DNA from: Eikenella corrodens
Lineage (GTDB): Bacteria > Pseudomonadota > Gammaproteobacteria > Burkholderiales > Neisseriaceae
DNA length: 64,000 nucleotides
Reading direction: 5' to 3'
Assembly: GCF_003990355.1 (NCBI RefSeq)
Contig: NZ_CP034670.1
Span: 1,178,001-1,242,000, forward strand
Shown in pieces: positions 25,200-33,899 of the stretch. The first letter of the stretch is position 1. Each line of letters starts with the position of its first letter. A model generated the notes under the pieces. That model was not told the DNA's origin. It did not search any database and saw only the letters and a list, made by a program, of their open reading frames with translations. The translations under genes and the position numbers were made by a program.

Positions 25200-28100
25200 C
25201 TATTCGAGCCATTCCTGCAGGGCGGAAACGGGGATATCCCAGCACCACAAGCCCTCCTGGCCGTGCGGATTCAGGCCGCGCACAAACAGGTAGCGCACAT
25301 GGATGGATTCGGGCAGGGCGCGGCGTTGTTTCAGGTAGCGTGCGGTGGCTACGGCGTAAATCAGCGCTTGCAGGTAATAATGGTGTTCGCTCACCGCCGC
25401 GCTCATGGCGGCTTGGCCGTAATCGGCCAAATGGCTGTCCAAGTGGTTGGATTTGTAGTCGATAACGCACACCCTGCTGTCTTTTCCTGCGGCAATCAGG
25501 TCGATGAAGCCGTTGAGGAAGCCGGTTACGGCGTGGAAATCCAGCTGCGGCAGGTGGGCGGCGGCGTTTTCAGGTAGCCCGATGTCGGTGCGGGCAAACC
25601 AGCGGCGCAGACGTTTCAAACTGAAATCGTTCAGGTGCAGCACGAAGCCCATTTCTGCTACGCGGCTATCGGCGGGAATATCGGCCAACTGCATATTCTC
25701 TGCCAACGGCGCACGGCGCACGGCTTCCACCATTTCCAGCACCGCCGGCAGCCATTGCTCGGCCTCGAAGCCGTGTCTATCTAGGATATCGGCATAGGAT
25801 GCCGCTTGTTCGGCGGCGGGGCGGGCGAAGTCGGTTTTCTCCAAAATGCTGTGCAGGCAGATGCCGGGCTGGATACCAGCAGGGAAGGCCAACAAGGCAG
25901 TTTCGGCTTCGTTTGACCACAAATCGGCCTGCCCGTTTGGCTCAACTACATTTTGGCCGTTGGAGCGCAACTCGTCGCTTACACTTTTGCTTCGCAGAAA
26001 CTCGCTGCGCTCGTTTTCAGGTAGCCTTTCGGTTTCGGCGGCGGGGTTTTCATCGGCCAGCAATTTTTCAGGTAGCCACTCTTCGGCGGTCAGGGTTTGG
26101 CGGCTCAGGCCGGTAAAGCTGGTGTGGCGGATAAATTGCAGCGGCCGCTCGGGCAGCACGAGGGCGCGGTAGCTGCCCTGCTGTTCGTCGCGGGCGCGGT
26201 AACTGGCTTCGGGCGGCTCGTCTTCCAGCCATTGCAGCCGGCCGGGCGCGGCGCTTTGGATGCGCTTAAGCCAAGCCTGTCGCAGGGCTTCGGCTCGGCC
26301 TTGGCCTTCCAGGCTACTCCAATGGCTGCGGATGGCATGACAATCGTCCCCGCCTGTTTCGGCCAAGAGATAGGCGAAGGTGTTTTCCGGAGTGTTGCTG
26401 CAGGGGGCGGCGTAGAGCACGAGCTGCTCGCGGGCGCGGGTGAGCGCGACATACAAGAGGCGCAGGCGTTCGCCGAGGTCTTCGGCAAACAGCTGCCGCT
26501 CGTCTTCTTCGCCCAACTGGGCTTTGGCCAACAATAGGTTTCGGCCGTTGCTTTGGCTGATGATGTTCCAGTCTTGCACCAAATCGCGGCTGGCATCCCA
26601 CACGAAAGGGCAAAACACCAGCGGGTATTCCAGCCCTTTAGCCGCATGCATGGTAACGATTTTTACCAAGTCTTCATCGCTTTCCAGCCGCAGCTGGTAT
26701 TCCGTGTTTTTTTTGTCTTTTCCAACGTTTTGCAATTGTGCTTCCAGCCATTGCGCCAATGCGGAGGGCGTAACGCATTCGTCGGCGGCTAGTGCCAGGA
26801 TTTCGGCCAGCTGCCAGAAATTGGTGAAACTGCGTTCGTTGCGGGTGTGCAGAAGGTGTTGTTCGAGGCCGCTTTGGCGGGCAAAGCGGGTGAGCGCGGT
26901 GTAGATGCCGTGCTGCTGCCAGGCTTCGGCGGCGGTTTCGGCCAGGGCGATCCACTCGGCCAGGCGGTTTTCGTTGCCGTTCAATTCGGCCAGGTCTTGT
27001 GCGGTGTAGCCATAGAAAATGCCGCCGAGCACGAAGCGCAGGTATTCGGTTTGCTGCGGTGCCAGCCAGAACAGCAACAGGGCGTGTAGGGCTTCGGCCT
27101 CAGGCGTGTCGAACACCGATTGCTGTTGCAGCAATACGCTGCGCACGCCCCGGCGTTTGAGCGCGCGCGCAACCAGAGCGGCTTCGCTGTGGGTGCGGAC
27201 CAATACGGCTACCTGTCCCGGATGCAGCGGCACGTTTTCGCCGCCATGCTTGCCGCCGATGGAAAGGCTACCTGAAAGCGCCTGATTGAGCCGTGCGGCA
27301 ATTTCGCGGGCGCAATAATCGGCACAGAGTTCGCGCAAGGCATCTTTATTCGGCAGTTTGCCATCTTCGACAGATGGATTAATCCAGCGTACGGCCACGG
27401 CAGCTTCAGGCGCGGGGCTGAGCAAGCTCTCGATGCGGGCAGCCTGCACATTGGGGTAGGCAATCTGCGGCAGCACAAAGGGGCGGCTGCGGGCGGAAAA
27501 CAGATGGCCGATGCCGTTGACCAGATTGCTGTGGCTACGGTAGTTGGTGTGTAGGGTGTAGCTTTGCTCGGGGGCAGTGTCGGCAGCGGCGGCGAGGTAG
27601 GCATGGATGTCGGCGCCGCGAAAGCCGTAGATGGCCTGTTTGGGGTCGCCCACCAAAAATACGGGTACGCCTTGGCGGATAAAGGCGGTGTGGAAAATCG
27701 CGTATTGCAGCGGGTCGGTGTCTTGGAATTCGTCGATGAGCGCCACACGCCATTTGGCCGCCAGGGCTTGGGCGAGCGCTTCGGCTTGTTCTGGATGATC
27801 GGGGTTGGATAGAGCGGCGTGTACGTCGATTAGCAAATCATCATAGTCGCGGCGCGGGCTGCGGCGTTTGTCTTCGGCCAAACGGGTTTTCAGGTAGCCC
27901 AAGCATTCGAGCTTGAGGCGGATGGCTGCTTCCTGCTCGGCTTCGCCGATTTCGGCCAGGCGGCGGCCGAGAACGGCCAAGGGCTGGAGGGCGGCGATGT
28001 CGGCTTCTTCAATATGCTGGTTTTTCCGGATTCTGTTGCGCAGGGCGTTTTCTTCAAAACACAGCAGCTTGTCCGGCTTGGAAAGCACGGGTTGCGCCAA

Positions 28101-28889
28101 GCCTTCTTGTACGGCTTGCCGGAGCTCGGTAAACAGGGTGTCGATGGAGGCATTGAATGTGCCGCCGTGAAGCTGCGGCTTGATGCGGCGGTACACGGCT
28201 TCGATTTCCTCCACATTCCGTTGCAGCTTGTGCCAAGCGGCATGGAGGCCTTTCTGTATTTGCGGCAGACGGTTTTCAGGTAGCCTGTAGTCCAAAAGGG
28301 CGCGTTTGAGGCTACCTGAAAATTCGGCTAGCACGGAGGCGGGGGTGATGCCGAAGCGGGCGGCGATGCGCGCGTTTTGCGGGTGGTCAGCCACGTGTTC
28401 GCGCCAGAAATCCTGTGCGGCCACCAGGCGGGCGGCGGTGTCGGCGGGGCCGGTTTCCAGCTCGAAGGGCACGCCGCACAAAAAGGCGTAGTCGCCCAGC
28501 ACGCGCAGGCAGAAGCCGTGGATGGTGTAGATAGCGGCGGTGTCGAAGCCGGACAGGGCGGCCTGCAGCTGCAGGATGAGTTTGCTGCGCTCTTGTTTGG
28601 CCAAGGCTTCGGCCAGCAGATGTTGCAGAAACTCATCGGCCGGCGTCTCCCCGCTCTGTAGGGCAGCCAAAACTTCGCCCAGCCGGGCACGCAGGCGGTT
28701 TTTCAGCTCGGCGGTGGCGGCTTCGGTGAAGGTAACCACCAATATGTTTTCCGGCGCCCAGCCTTCGAGCACCACCAGGCGGGTGAACAGCGCGGCAATG
28801 CTGTAGGTTTTGCCCGTGCCGGCGGAAGCCTCGACAAGGTGGGTGCCCTGCGGCGGCAGCGGCAGTTGTGCAACGTGGAAATCCTGCAT
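25200..28889 (-). CDS. recB: Exodeoxyribonuclease V beta subunit (RecB)
   Basis: A 1229-residue helicase-nuclease subunit of RecBCD, which processes double-strand ends for recombination and is relevant to transformation. The UvrD-type helicase has EASAGTGKTYSIA (Walker A, about residues 19-31), DEFQDTDPLQY (motif II) and LRLLYVALTRAREQL (motif VI). The C-terminal nuclease has GFIDL and VIDYKSN (about residues 1150-1170). Several DUS are read in frame; one stretch (LPENERSEFLRSK, about residue 957) is an extended DUS unit inserted in the linker before the nuclease, and a DUS hairpin lies within codons at 28276-28321. recC and recD are not in the window. Confidence 0.95.
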   Translation of the reverse strand: MQDFHVAQLPLPPQGTHLVEASAGTGKTYSIAALFTRLVVLEGWAPENILVVTFTEAATAELKNRLRARLGEVLAALQSGETPADEFLQHLLAEALAKQERSKLILQLQAALSGFDTAAIYTIHGFCLRVLGDYAFLCGVPFELETGPADTAARLVAAQDFWREHVADHPQNARIAARFGITPASVLAEFSGSLKRALLDYRLPENRLPQIQKGLHAAWHKLQRNVEEIEAVYRRIKPQLHGGTFNASIDTLFTELRQAVQEGLAQPVLSKPDKLLCFEENALRNRIRKNQHIEEADIAALQPLAVLGRRLAEIGEAEQEAAIRLKLECLGYLKTRLAEDKRRSPRRDYDDLLIDVHAALSNPDHPEQAEALAQALAAKWRVALIDEFQDTDPLQYAIFHTAFIRQGVPVFLVGDPKQAIYGFRGADIHAYLAAAADTAPEQSYTLHTNYRSHSNLVNGIGHLFSARSRPFVLPQIAYPNVQAARIESLLSPAPEAAVAVRWINPSVEDGKLPNKDALRELCADYCAREIAARLNQALSGSLSIGGKHGGENVPLHPGQVAVLVRTHSEAALVARALKRRGVRSVLLQQQSVFDTPEAEALHALLLFWLAPQQTEYLRFVLGGIFYGYTAQDLAELNGNENRLAEWIALAETAAEAWQQHGIYTALTRFARQSGLEQHLLHTRNERSFTNFWQLAEILALAADECVTPSALAQWLEAQLQNVGKDKKNTEYQLRLESDEDLVKIVTMHAAKGLEYPLVFCPFVWDASRDLVQDWNIISQSNGRNLLLAKAQLGEEDERQLFAEDLGERLRLLYVALTRAREQLVLYAAPCSNTPENTFAYLLAETGGDDCHAIRSHWSSLEGQGRAEALRQAWLKRIQSAAPGRLQWLEDEPPEASYRARDEQQGSYRALVLPERPLQFIRHTSFTGLSRQTLTAEEWLPEKLLADENPAAETERLPENERSEFLRSKSVSDELRSNGQNVVEPNGQADLWSNEAETALLAFPAGIQPGICLHSILEKTDFARPAAEQAASYADILDRHGFEAEQWLPAVLEMVEAVRRAPLAENMQLADIPADSRVAEMGFVLHLNDFSLKRLRRWFARTDIGLPENAAAHLPQLDFHAVTGFLNGFIDLIAAGKDSRVCVIDYKSNHLDSHLADYGQAAMSAAVSEHHYYLQALIYAVATARYLKQRRALPESIHVRYLFVRGLNPHGQEGLWCWDIPVSALQEWLE

Positions 28890-29344
28890 GGCGGGTCCTT
28901 GATTTTCAGGTAGCCTGATAACGGGCGGTATTGTACGGCCTGGCCGGGAAACTGTCTGCGGGCGCTAGCGGACAAATTTGCTGCCGATGCCGGGCTGCGG
29001 CTGCCAACAGGGCTAAAGCTCGGCAAGGCCGTCCAGCGCCCGGCAAGGGTGAAGATAATCCGCTAATTTGCAAACCAATGCAGCTTGGCAGGCTAATTGC
29101 TTTCAGGTAGCCTATCGGTCTATTACTTGCCCGGCCGCGCAGTATGGCCTGGAAAAGCCCGCGCCTGCTGCCCACGGCGGTTGGTTTTAGACAAATCTTG
29201 TCTAATTCATTTATAATCAAACCAATTCTTAATTCATTCAAGCTTCGCTGCTGCGGAATGGGGTGGCAGCGGCAAGGCAGCCGCAAACGAATAATCTTGC
29301 CACTGCCCGCAGAGCCGGGCGGAAGCAAAAAATAAAGGGAAAAC
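28890..29344. other. Divergent region between recB and the oxidoreductase
   Basis: No gene is seen in 455 bases. DUS copies lie at about 28901-28913 and 29100-29112. Towards the right end is a palindromic operator with a good promoter (29187-29217). A C-rich leader follows before the oxidoreductase start. Confidence 0.55.
29187..29217 (+). promoter_or_regulatory. Promoter with overlapping palindromic operator
   Basis: TTAGACAA-ATC-TTGTCTAA (29187-29205) is a perfect 8-bp inverted repeat. TAGACA (29188-29193) and TATAAT (29212-29217) make a sigma-70 promoter with an 18-base spacer, so a dimeric regulator on the palindrome would block the -35 region. The regulator is not identified. Confidence 0.6.
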
Positions 29345-30595
29345 ATGATTCAGCATTACGACGTCGTTATCATCGGCGCCGGCCCCTCGGGGGCAGTGGC
29401 GGCTGCTCTGTTGAACAAGCGGGGATTCAATGTTTGTGTGGTGGAAAAGCAGCATTTCCCGCGTTTCGTTATCGGCGAGAGCCTGCTGCCGCACTGCATG
29501 GAGCTGCTGCATGAGGCCGGCTTCCTGCCCGCCGTGCAGGCCGGCTTCGGTTTTCAATATAAAAACGGCTTCGCCTTCTCTTGGGGCGAGCGCAACACCA
29601 GCTTCAAATTCACCGATAAATTCTCCCCCGGCCCTTCCACCGCATTTAATGTAGAGCGTGCCCGTTTCGATAAAATCCTGATCGACGAAGCCATCAAGCA
29701 AGGCGTAATCGTGCAGTTCGGCTCCACGGTGAAAGCCTTCGACAACCACGGCGATTTCGCCAAACTGGTGGTGCAGCAGGAAGGCGGCGACCCTTATGTG
29801 CTGGGCGCGCGTTTCGTGTTGGATGCCAGCGGCTACCACCGCGTGCTGCCGCGCATGCTCAGCTGGGATATCCCTTCCGACCTGCCCCTGCGCCATGTGC
29901 ACTTCACCCACATCGAAGACCACATCACCGACCCGGCCTTCGACCGCAACAAAAACCTGGTGTGCATCCACCCCGAACACCGCGATATTTGGCTGTGGCT
30001 GATTCCTTTCTCCAACGGCCGCGCTTCCATCGGCGTGGTGGGGCTACCTGAAAAACTCGGGCAGGAAAGCTCTGCCGTCATCCTGAAAAAATTTGCCCTG
30101 GAAGTGCCTTTCCTGCGCCGCATTTTGAAAAACGCACAATGGGATAACGACTTCCCCTTCATCTACCTGCCCGGCTATTCCGCCAGCGTGAAATCGCTCT
30201 ACGGCCGCCACTTCGCCCTATTGGGCAATGCCGCCGAATTCCTCGATCCGGTATTCTCCTCCGGCGTCACCATCGCCACCCACTCGGCCAAGCTTGCTGC
30301 CGATTTGGTGGCCCGCCAGCTGAACGGCCAGCAGGTGAACTGGCAAAACGAATTCGCGCGCCCGCTGATGTCCGGTGTCAACGTGTTCCGGCACTATGTG
30401 GAAGCTTGGTATTCCGGCACGCTGCAAGACATGATTTTCAGCGGCCAGCGCACGCCGGAAACCGACCGCATGCTCAGCGCCGTATTTGCGGGCTATGTGT
30501 GGGATCAAAACAACCCCTATGTGCACGACGCGCAACTCTTCACCTCGCAGATTTGGGAGCCTGCACCCAAACACGACACCGCTGAAGCCGGTTAG
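29345..30595 (+). CDS. FAD-dependent oxidoreductase (geranylgeranyl-reductase/halogenase-like)
   Basis: A 416-residue flavoprotein. The dinucleotide-binding fold is at YDVVIIGAGPSGAVAAALLNK (about residues 5-25), followed by VVEKQHFPRFVIGESLL, the pattern of the tryptophan-halogenase/geranylgeranyl-reductase superfamily. The second FAD motif is FALLGNAAEFLDPVFSSGV (about 285-305). The halogenase lysine motif is not evident, so hydroxylase or reductase chemistry is more likely. ATG at 29345 follows AAAGGGAAAA. It is preceded by its own operator-bearing promoter and stands alone, so regulation by a small-molecule-sensing repressor is plausible. Confidence 0.82.
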   Translation: MIQHYDVVIIGAGPSGAVAAALLNKRGFNVCVVEKQHFPRFVIGESLLPHCMELLHEAGFLPAVQAGFGFQYKNGFAFSWGERNTSFKFTDKFSPGPSTAFNVERARFDKILIDEAIKQGVIVQFGSTVKAFDNHGDFAKLVVQQEGGDPYVLGARFVLDASGYHRVLPRMLSWDIPSDLPLRHVHFTHIEDHITDPAFDRNKNLVCIHPEHRDIWLWLIPFSNGRASIGVVGLPEKLGQESSAVILKKFALEVPFLRRILKNAQWDNDFPFIYLPGYSASVKSLYGRHFALLGNAAEFLDPVFSSGVTIATHSAKLAADLVARQLNGQQVNWQNEFARPLMSGVNVFRHYVEAWYSGTLQDMIFSGQRTPETDRMLSAVFAGYVWDQNNPYVHDAQLFTSQIWEPAPKHDTAEAG

Positions 30596-30818
30596 CCGCC
30601 ATTTTGCGTTATAATTCGTCTGACTGCCGCTTCTGTGGGAGCTGATGTTAGCTTCCCCGTGGAAGCCAATGTTTTAGCTTCGCAGAAACTTCGTTTTCAG
30701 GTAGCCTGTTTAAGGGGCTACCTGAAAATCGTTTAAAGCATCTCCGAATAACTTAAAGGCTACCTGAAAGCAAACCGTTTCTATCACGATTACCCCCTTA
30801 TCCCATTTGAATCACGCC
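30596..30818. other. Intergenic with TATAAT and DUS copies
   Basis: A GTTATAATTC box lies at about 30609-30617. An extended DUS phrase (TTAGCTTCGCAGAAACTTCG then TTTTCAGGTAGCCT) and two opposite DUS follow. The start of the next gene lacks a clear ribosome binding site. Confidence 0.4.
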
Positions 30819-32180
30819 ATGAAATCTCCCGAACTCCTCCTCCCCGCCGGCGGCCCCGAACGCATGCGCACCGCCTTCGATTACGGTGCCGATGCCGTAT
30901 ATGCCGGCAGCCCGCGCTATTCCCTGCGCGCCCGCAACAACGAATTTGCCAAGCTGGACGTGCTGCAACAAGGCATTGCCGAAGCCCACGCACGCGGCAA
31001 AAAGTTCTATCTCACCGTCAACACCCTGCCGCACAATAGCAAGCTCAAAACCTTTGTGGCCGATATGGAGCCGCTGGTTGCCATGAAGCCCGACGCGCTG
31101 ATTATGGCCGACCCCGGCCTGATTATGGTTACCCGCGAACGCTGGCCGGATATGCCCGTCCACCTCTCCGTGCAGGCCAATACCACCAACTACTGGGGCG
31201 TGAAATTCTGGCAGCGCATCGGCGTGGAACGCATTATTTTGTCGCGCGAATTGAGCATGGAAGAAATCGCCGAAATCCGCCAAGAATGCCCCGATGTCGA
31301 GCTCGAAGTGTTCGTGCACGGCGCACTGTGCATCGCCTACTCCGGCCGCTGCCTGCTCTCCGGCTACTTCAACCACCGCGACCCCAACCAAGGCACCTGC
31401 ACCAACTCCTGCCGCTGGGACTACAAAGTCCACCCCGCCGAAATCGACGAAATGGGCGACGCCCGCCTGCTGCAAGGCTTCGACTTCAACAAAGCCCAAG
31501 AAGAAGCCAACGCTGCCTTCGAAGGCATCAACGGCCAAGTGCGCCATCCCGCCGCCAATAAAATCTTCCTCATCGAAGAGAGCAACCGCCCCGGCGAAAT
31601 GATGCCGATTATGGAGGACGAACACGGCACATATATTATGAATTCCAAAGACTTGCGCGCCGTAGAGCAAGTGGCCGAGCTCGCCCGCATCGGCGTGGAC
31701 AGCCTCAAAGTGGAAGGCCGCACCAAATCCGTGTATTACGTGGCGCGCGTGGCCCAGGCCTACCGCAAAGCCATCGACGACGCCGTGGCCGGCCGCCCCT
31801 TCGACTACAGCCTGTTGGCCGAACTCGAAGGCCTCGCCAACCGCGGCTACACCTCCGGCTTCCTCGAACGCCACCAAACGCAAGACTACCAAAACTACCT
31901 CACCGGCCATTCCGTGGCCAAGCAAAGCCAATACGTCGGCCACGTTACCGAAATTGATGCCGAAGGCTGGGCCACCGTGGAAGTGAAAAACCGCTTCGCC
32001 GTGGGCGATACGCTGGAAATCATCCACCCGCAGGGCAACCAAACCGTCGTGCTGCAAGCCATGAAACGCAGGGGCGAAGCGGCGGAAGTGGCTCCCGGCA
32101 ACGGTATTCAGGTGCAGATTCCGAATATGGCAGGCAAGGATAAGGCGCTGATTGCGCGGGTGATTAAATCGCAACGCTAA
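30819..32180 (+). CDS. trhP: tRNA uridine 5-hydroxylation protein TrhP/YegQ (U32 family)
   Basis: A 453-residue U32 peptidase-like protein. It begins SPELLLPAGGPERMRTAFDYGADAVYAG, the hallmark start of YegQ, and carries the conserved cysteines in EVFVHGALCIAYSGRCLLSGY and GTCTNSCRWDY (about residues 168-205) that bind an iron-sulfur cluster. TrhP uses prephenate-derived chemistry to make 5-hydroxyuridine at tRNA position 34. ATG at 30819 is chosen over the TTG at 30807 because it gives the usual family N-terminus. It stands alone. Confidence 0.9.
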   Translation: MKSPELLLPAGGPERMRTAFDYGADAVYAGSPRYSLRARNNEFAKLDVLQQGIAEAHARGKKFYLTVNTLPHNSKLKTFVADMEPLVAMKPDALIMADPGLIMVTRERWPDMPVHLSVQANTTNYWGVKFWQRIGVERIILSRELSMEEIAEIRQECPDVELEVFVHGALCIAYSGRCLLSGYFNHRDPNQGTCTNSCRWDYKVHPAEIDEMGDARLLQGFDFNKAQEEANAAFEGINGQVRHPAANKIFLIEESNRPGEMMPIMEDEHGTYIMNSKDLRAVEQVAELARIGVDSLKVEGRTKSVYYVARVAQAYRKAIDDAVAGRPFDYSLLAELEGLANRGYTSGFLERHQTQDYQNYLTGHSVAKQSQYVGHVTEIDAEGWATVEVKNRFAVGDTLEIIHPQGNQTVVLQAMKRRGEAAEVAPGNGIQVQIPNMAGKDKALIARVIKSQR

Positions 32181-32384
32181 ATATACAGGTTGCTTTTGGG
32201 AGGTTGGAAAAGCAGTCTGTATTCTGCAACATACGGTTTGCCTTCATAAAAATGAAATATTTTTATAATTTATAGCCGCCTTGCTCCTGCTTTCGCTGTG
32301 GGTTTGGCCGCAAATCAGCATTTTGATACTGCTGCTTCTGCTGGCAGCTGGCGAAAAATATGCCCGCTGCTATCCGCTGCCTGA

Positions 32385-32488
32385 TAGAGTGGATTAACAA
32401 AAATCAGGGCAAGGCGGCGAGCCGCAGACAGCACACACGTTACGGCAAGGCGAGACAACGCCGTACTGGTTTTTGTTAATTCACTATA
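32385..32488. repeat. Correia-type element, TTAACAAAAA ends (104 bp)
   Basis: Left end GATAGAGTGGATTAACAAAAA is slightly decayed; right end TTTTTGTTAATTCACTATA is intact. The core is CAGGGCAAGGCGGCGAGCCG. It abuts the DUS-pair terminator of asd. Confidence 0.85.
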
Positions 32489-32489
32489 A

Positions 32490-32530
32490 AGGCTACCTGA
32501 AAATCAGCCATGACTGTTTTCAGGTAGCCT
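32490..32530 (-). terminator. DUS-pair terminator after asd
   Basis: Inverted DUS copies at 32490-32502 and 32518-32530 with a 15-base loop, 27 bases past the asd stop. Confidence 0.6.
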
Positions 32531-32556
32531 TTAATGGTGTTTCAGGGCAGGTTAAA

Positions 32557-33675
32557 TCAATCCAAATTGCCCAATACGATGCGCAGGATACGGCGGATGG
32601 GTTCGGCCGCGCCCCAGAGCAGTTGGTCGCCCACGGTGAAGGCGCTGATGTATTCGCCGCCCATGGCGAGCTTGCGGATGCGGCCTACGGGTACGGTGAG
32701 TGTGCCGGTAACGGCGGCGGGGGTGAGCTCGTGCATGCTGGCTTCTTTGGTGTTGGGCACGACTTTCACCCAATCGTTGGCGCCGGCGAGCAGGCTTTCG
32801 ATTTCGGATACGGGCAGATCCTGTTTCAGCTTCAGGGTGATGGCCTGGCTGTGGCAGCGCATGGCGCCGATGCGTACGCACAGGCCTTCCACGATGGTGG
32901 GGCGGCTGCCGCCGAGGATTTTGTTGGTTTCAGCGTCGCCTTTCCATTCTTCTTTGGATTGGCCGTTGCCCAAGTCTACGTCGATCCACGGAATCAGGCT
33001 GCCGGCCAGCGGCACGCCGAAGTTGGCCTTGGGATAGTCGGGCGAGCGCAGGAAGTCGGATACTTTGCGGTCGATATCGAGGATGGCGCTGGCGGGGTCG
33101 GCCAGTTCGGCGGCCACTTGGCTGTGGATGGCGCCCATGCCGCTGATGAGTTCGCGCATGTTTTTCGCGCCCGCGCCGGAGGCGGCTTGGTAGGTCATAC
33201 AGGAAGCCCATTCCACCAGGCCGTTTTGGAACAGGCCGCCCAAGCCCATCAGCATGAGGGACACGGTGCAGTTGCCGCCGATGTAGTTTTTCACGCCGTT
33301 TTGCAGGGCGGCATCGATTACGTTGCGGTTTACCGGGTCGAGCACGATCACGGCATCGTCGTTCATGCGCAGGGCGGAGGCGGCGTCGATCCAATAGCCG
33401 TTCCAGCCGGATTCGCGCAGCTTAGGATACACGGATTTGGTGTAGTCGCCGCCCTGGCAGGTAACGATGATGTCCATTTCGGCCAGTTCGGCGGGGTTGT
33501 TGGCATCAAGCAGGGTTTTGGCGGCCTGGCCGAAATCGGGGGCGTTGCCGCCTACGTTGGAGGTGGTGAAGAAATAGGCTTCGGGGATGTGGGCGAAATC
33601 GTTTTCTTCGCGCATACGCTGCATCAAAACCGAGCCGACCATACCGCGCCAGCCGACAAATCCTACTTTTTGCAT
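32557..33675 (-). CDS. asd: Aspartate-semialdehyde dehydrogenase
   Basis: A 372-residue enzyme that reduces beta-aspartyl phosphate to aspartate semialdehyde for lysine, threonine, methionine and diaminopimelate. The NADP-binding start KVGFVGWRGMVGSVLMQRM and the catalytic cysteine in GGNCTVSLMLMGLGGLF (about residues 133-149) identify it as the gram-negative Asd group. Length agrees with E. coli Asd (367). ATG at 33675 follows an AAGGAG site. It is divergent from gapdh and ends at the DUS hairpin. Confidence 0.95.
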   Translation of the reverse strand: MQKVGFVGWRGMVGSVLMQRMREENDFAHIPEAYFFTTSNVGGNAPDFGQAAKTLLDANNPAELAEMDIIVTCQGGDYTKSVYPKLRESGWNGYWIDAASALRMNDDAVIVLDPVNRNVIDAALQNGVKNYIGGNCTVSLMLMGLGGLFQNGLVEWASCMTYQAASGAGAKNMRELISGMGAIHSQVAAELADPASAILDIDRKVSDFLRSPDYPKANFGVPLAGSLIPWIDVDLGNGQSKEEWKGDAETNKILGGSRPTIVEGLCVRIGAMRCHSQAITLKLKQDLPVSEIESLLAGANDWVKVVPNTKEASMHELTPAAVTGTLTVPVGRIRKLAMGGEYISAFTVGDQLLWGAAEPIRRILRIVLGNLD

Positions 33676-33899
33676 AACTGCTCCTTGATGGTAAAGAAGT
33701 GTGAATGAGATGAAGCTGCCTTTTTACCCCTGCGGCGGGGGAAAGTAAAGGGGGAAAACGGTAGAATGATGTTTTCAGGTAGCCTCTTAGGGCTTGGCGG
33801 CTGTAGTTTGCGGGGCAAATCCGCTATAATCCGCCCTGTTGATGTTTTTCTGCCCGGCTGCTTGCACGGGCGTTTTCAGAATGTAAGAAAGGTGTAAAC

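Larger units (their letters stand above)
32181..32556. other. Intergenic between trhP and asd
   Basis: No gene is supported. A short run of leucine-rich codons at about 32275-32380 could be the remains of a membrane protein gene, but has no start or binding site. A Correia-type element (32385-32488) and a DUS pair (32490-32530) fill the rest. Confidence 0.5.

Noticed and set aside
26704..26711. T8 tract in recB as a slippage switch
   Set aside because: Eight bases is short, it codes for ordinary residues in a conserved gene, and nothing else suggests phase variation.
32275..32380. Small leucine-rich membrane peptide gene
   Set aside because: No start codon with ribosome binding site and no intact frame; possibly a gene remnant, not annotated.
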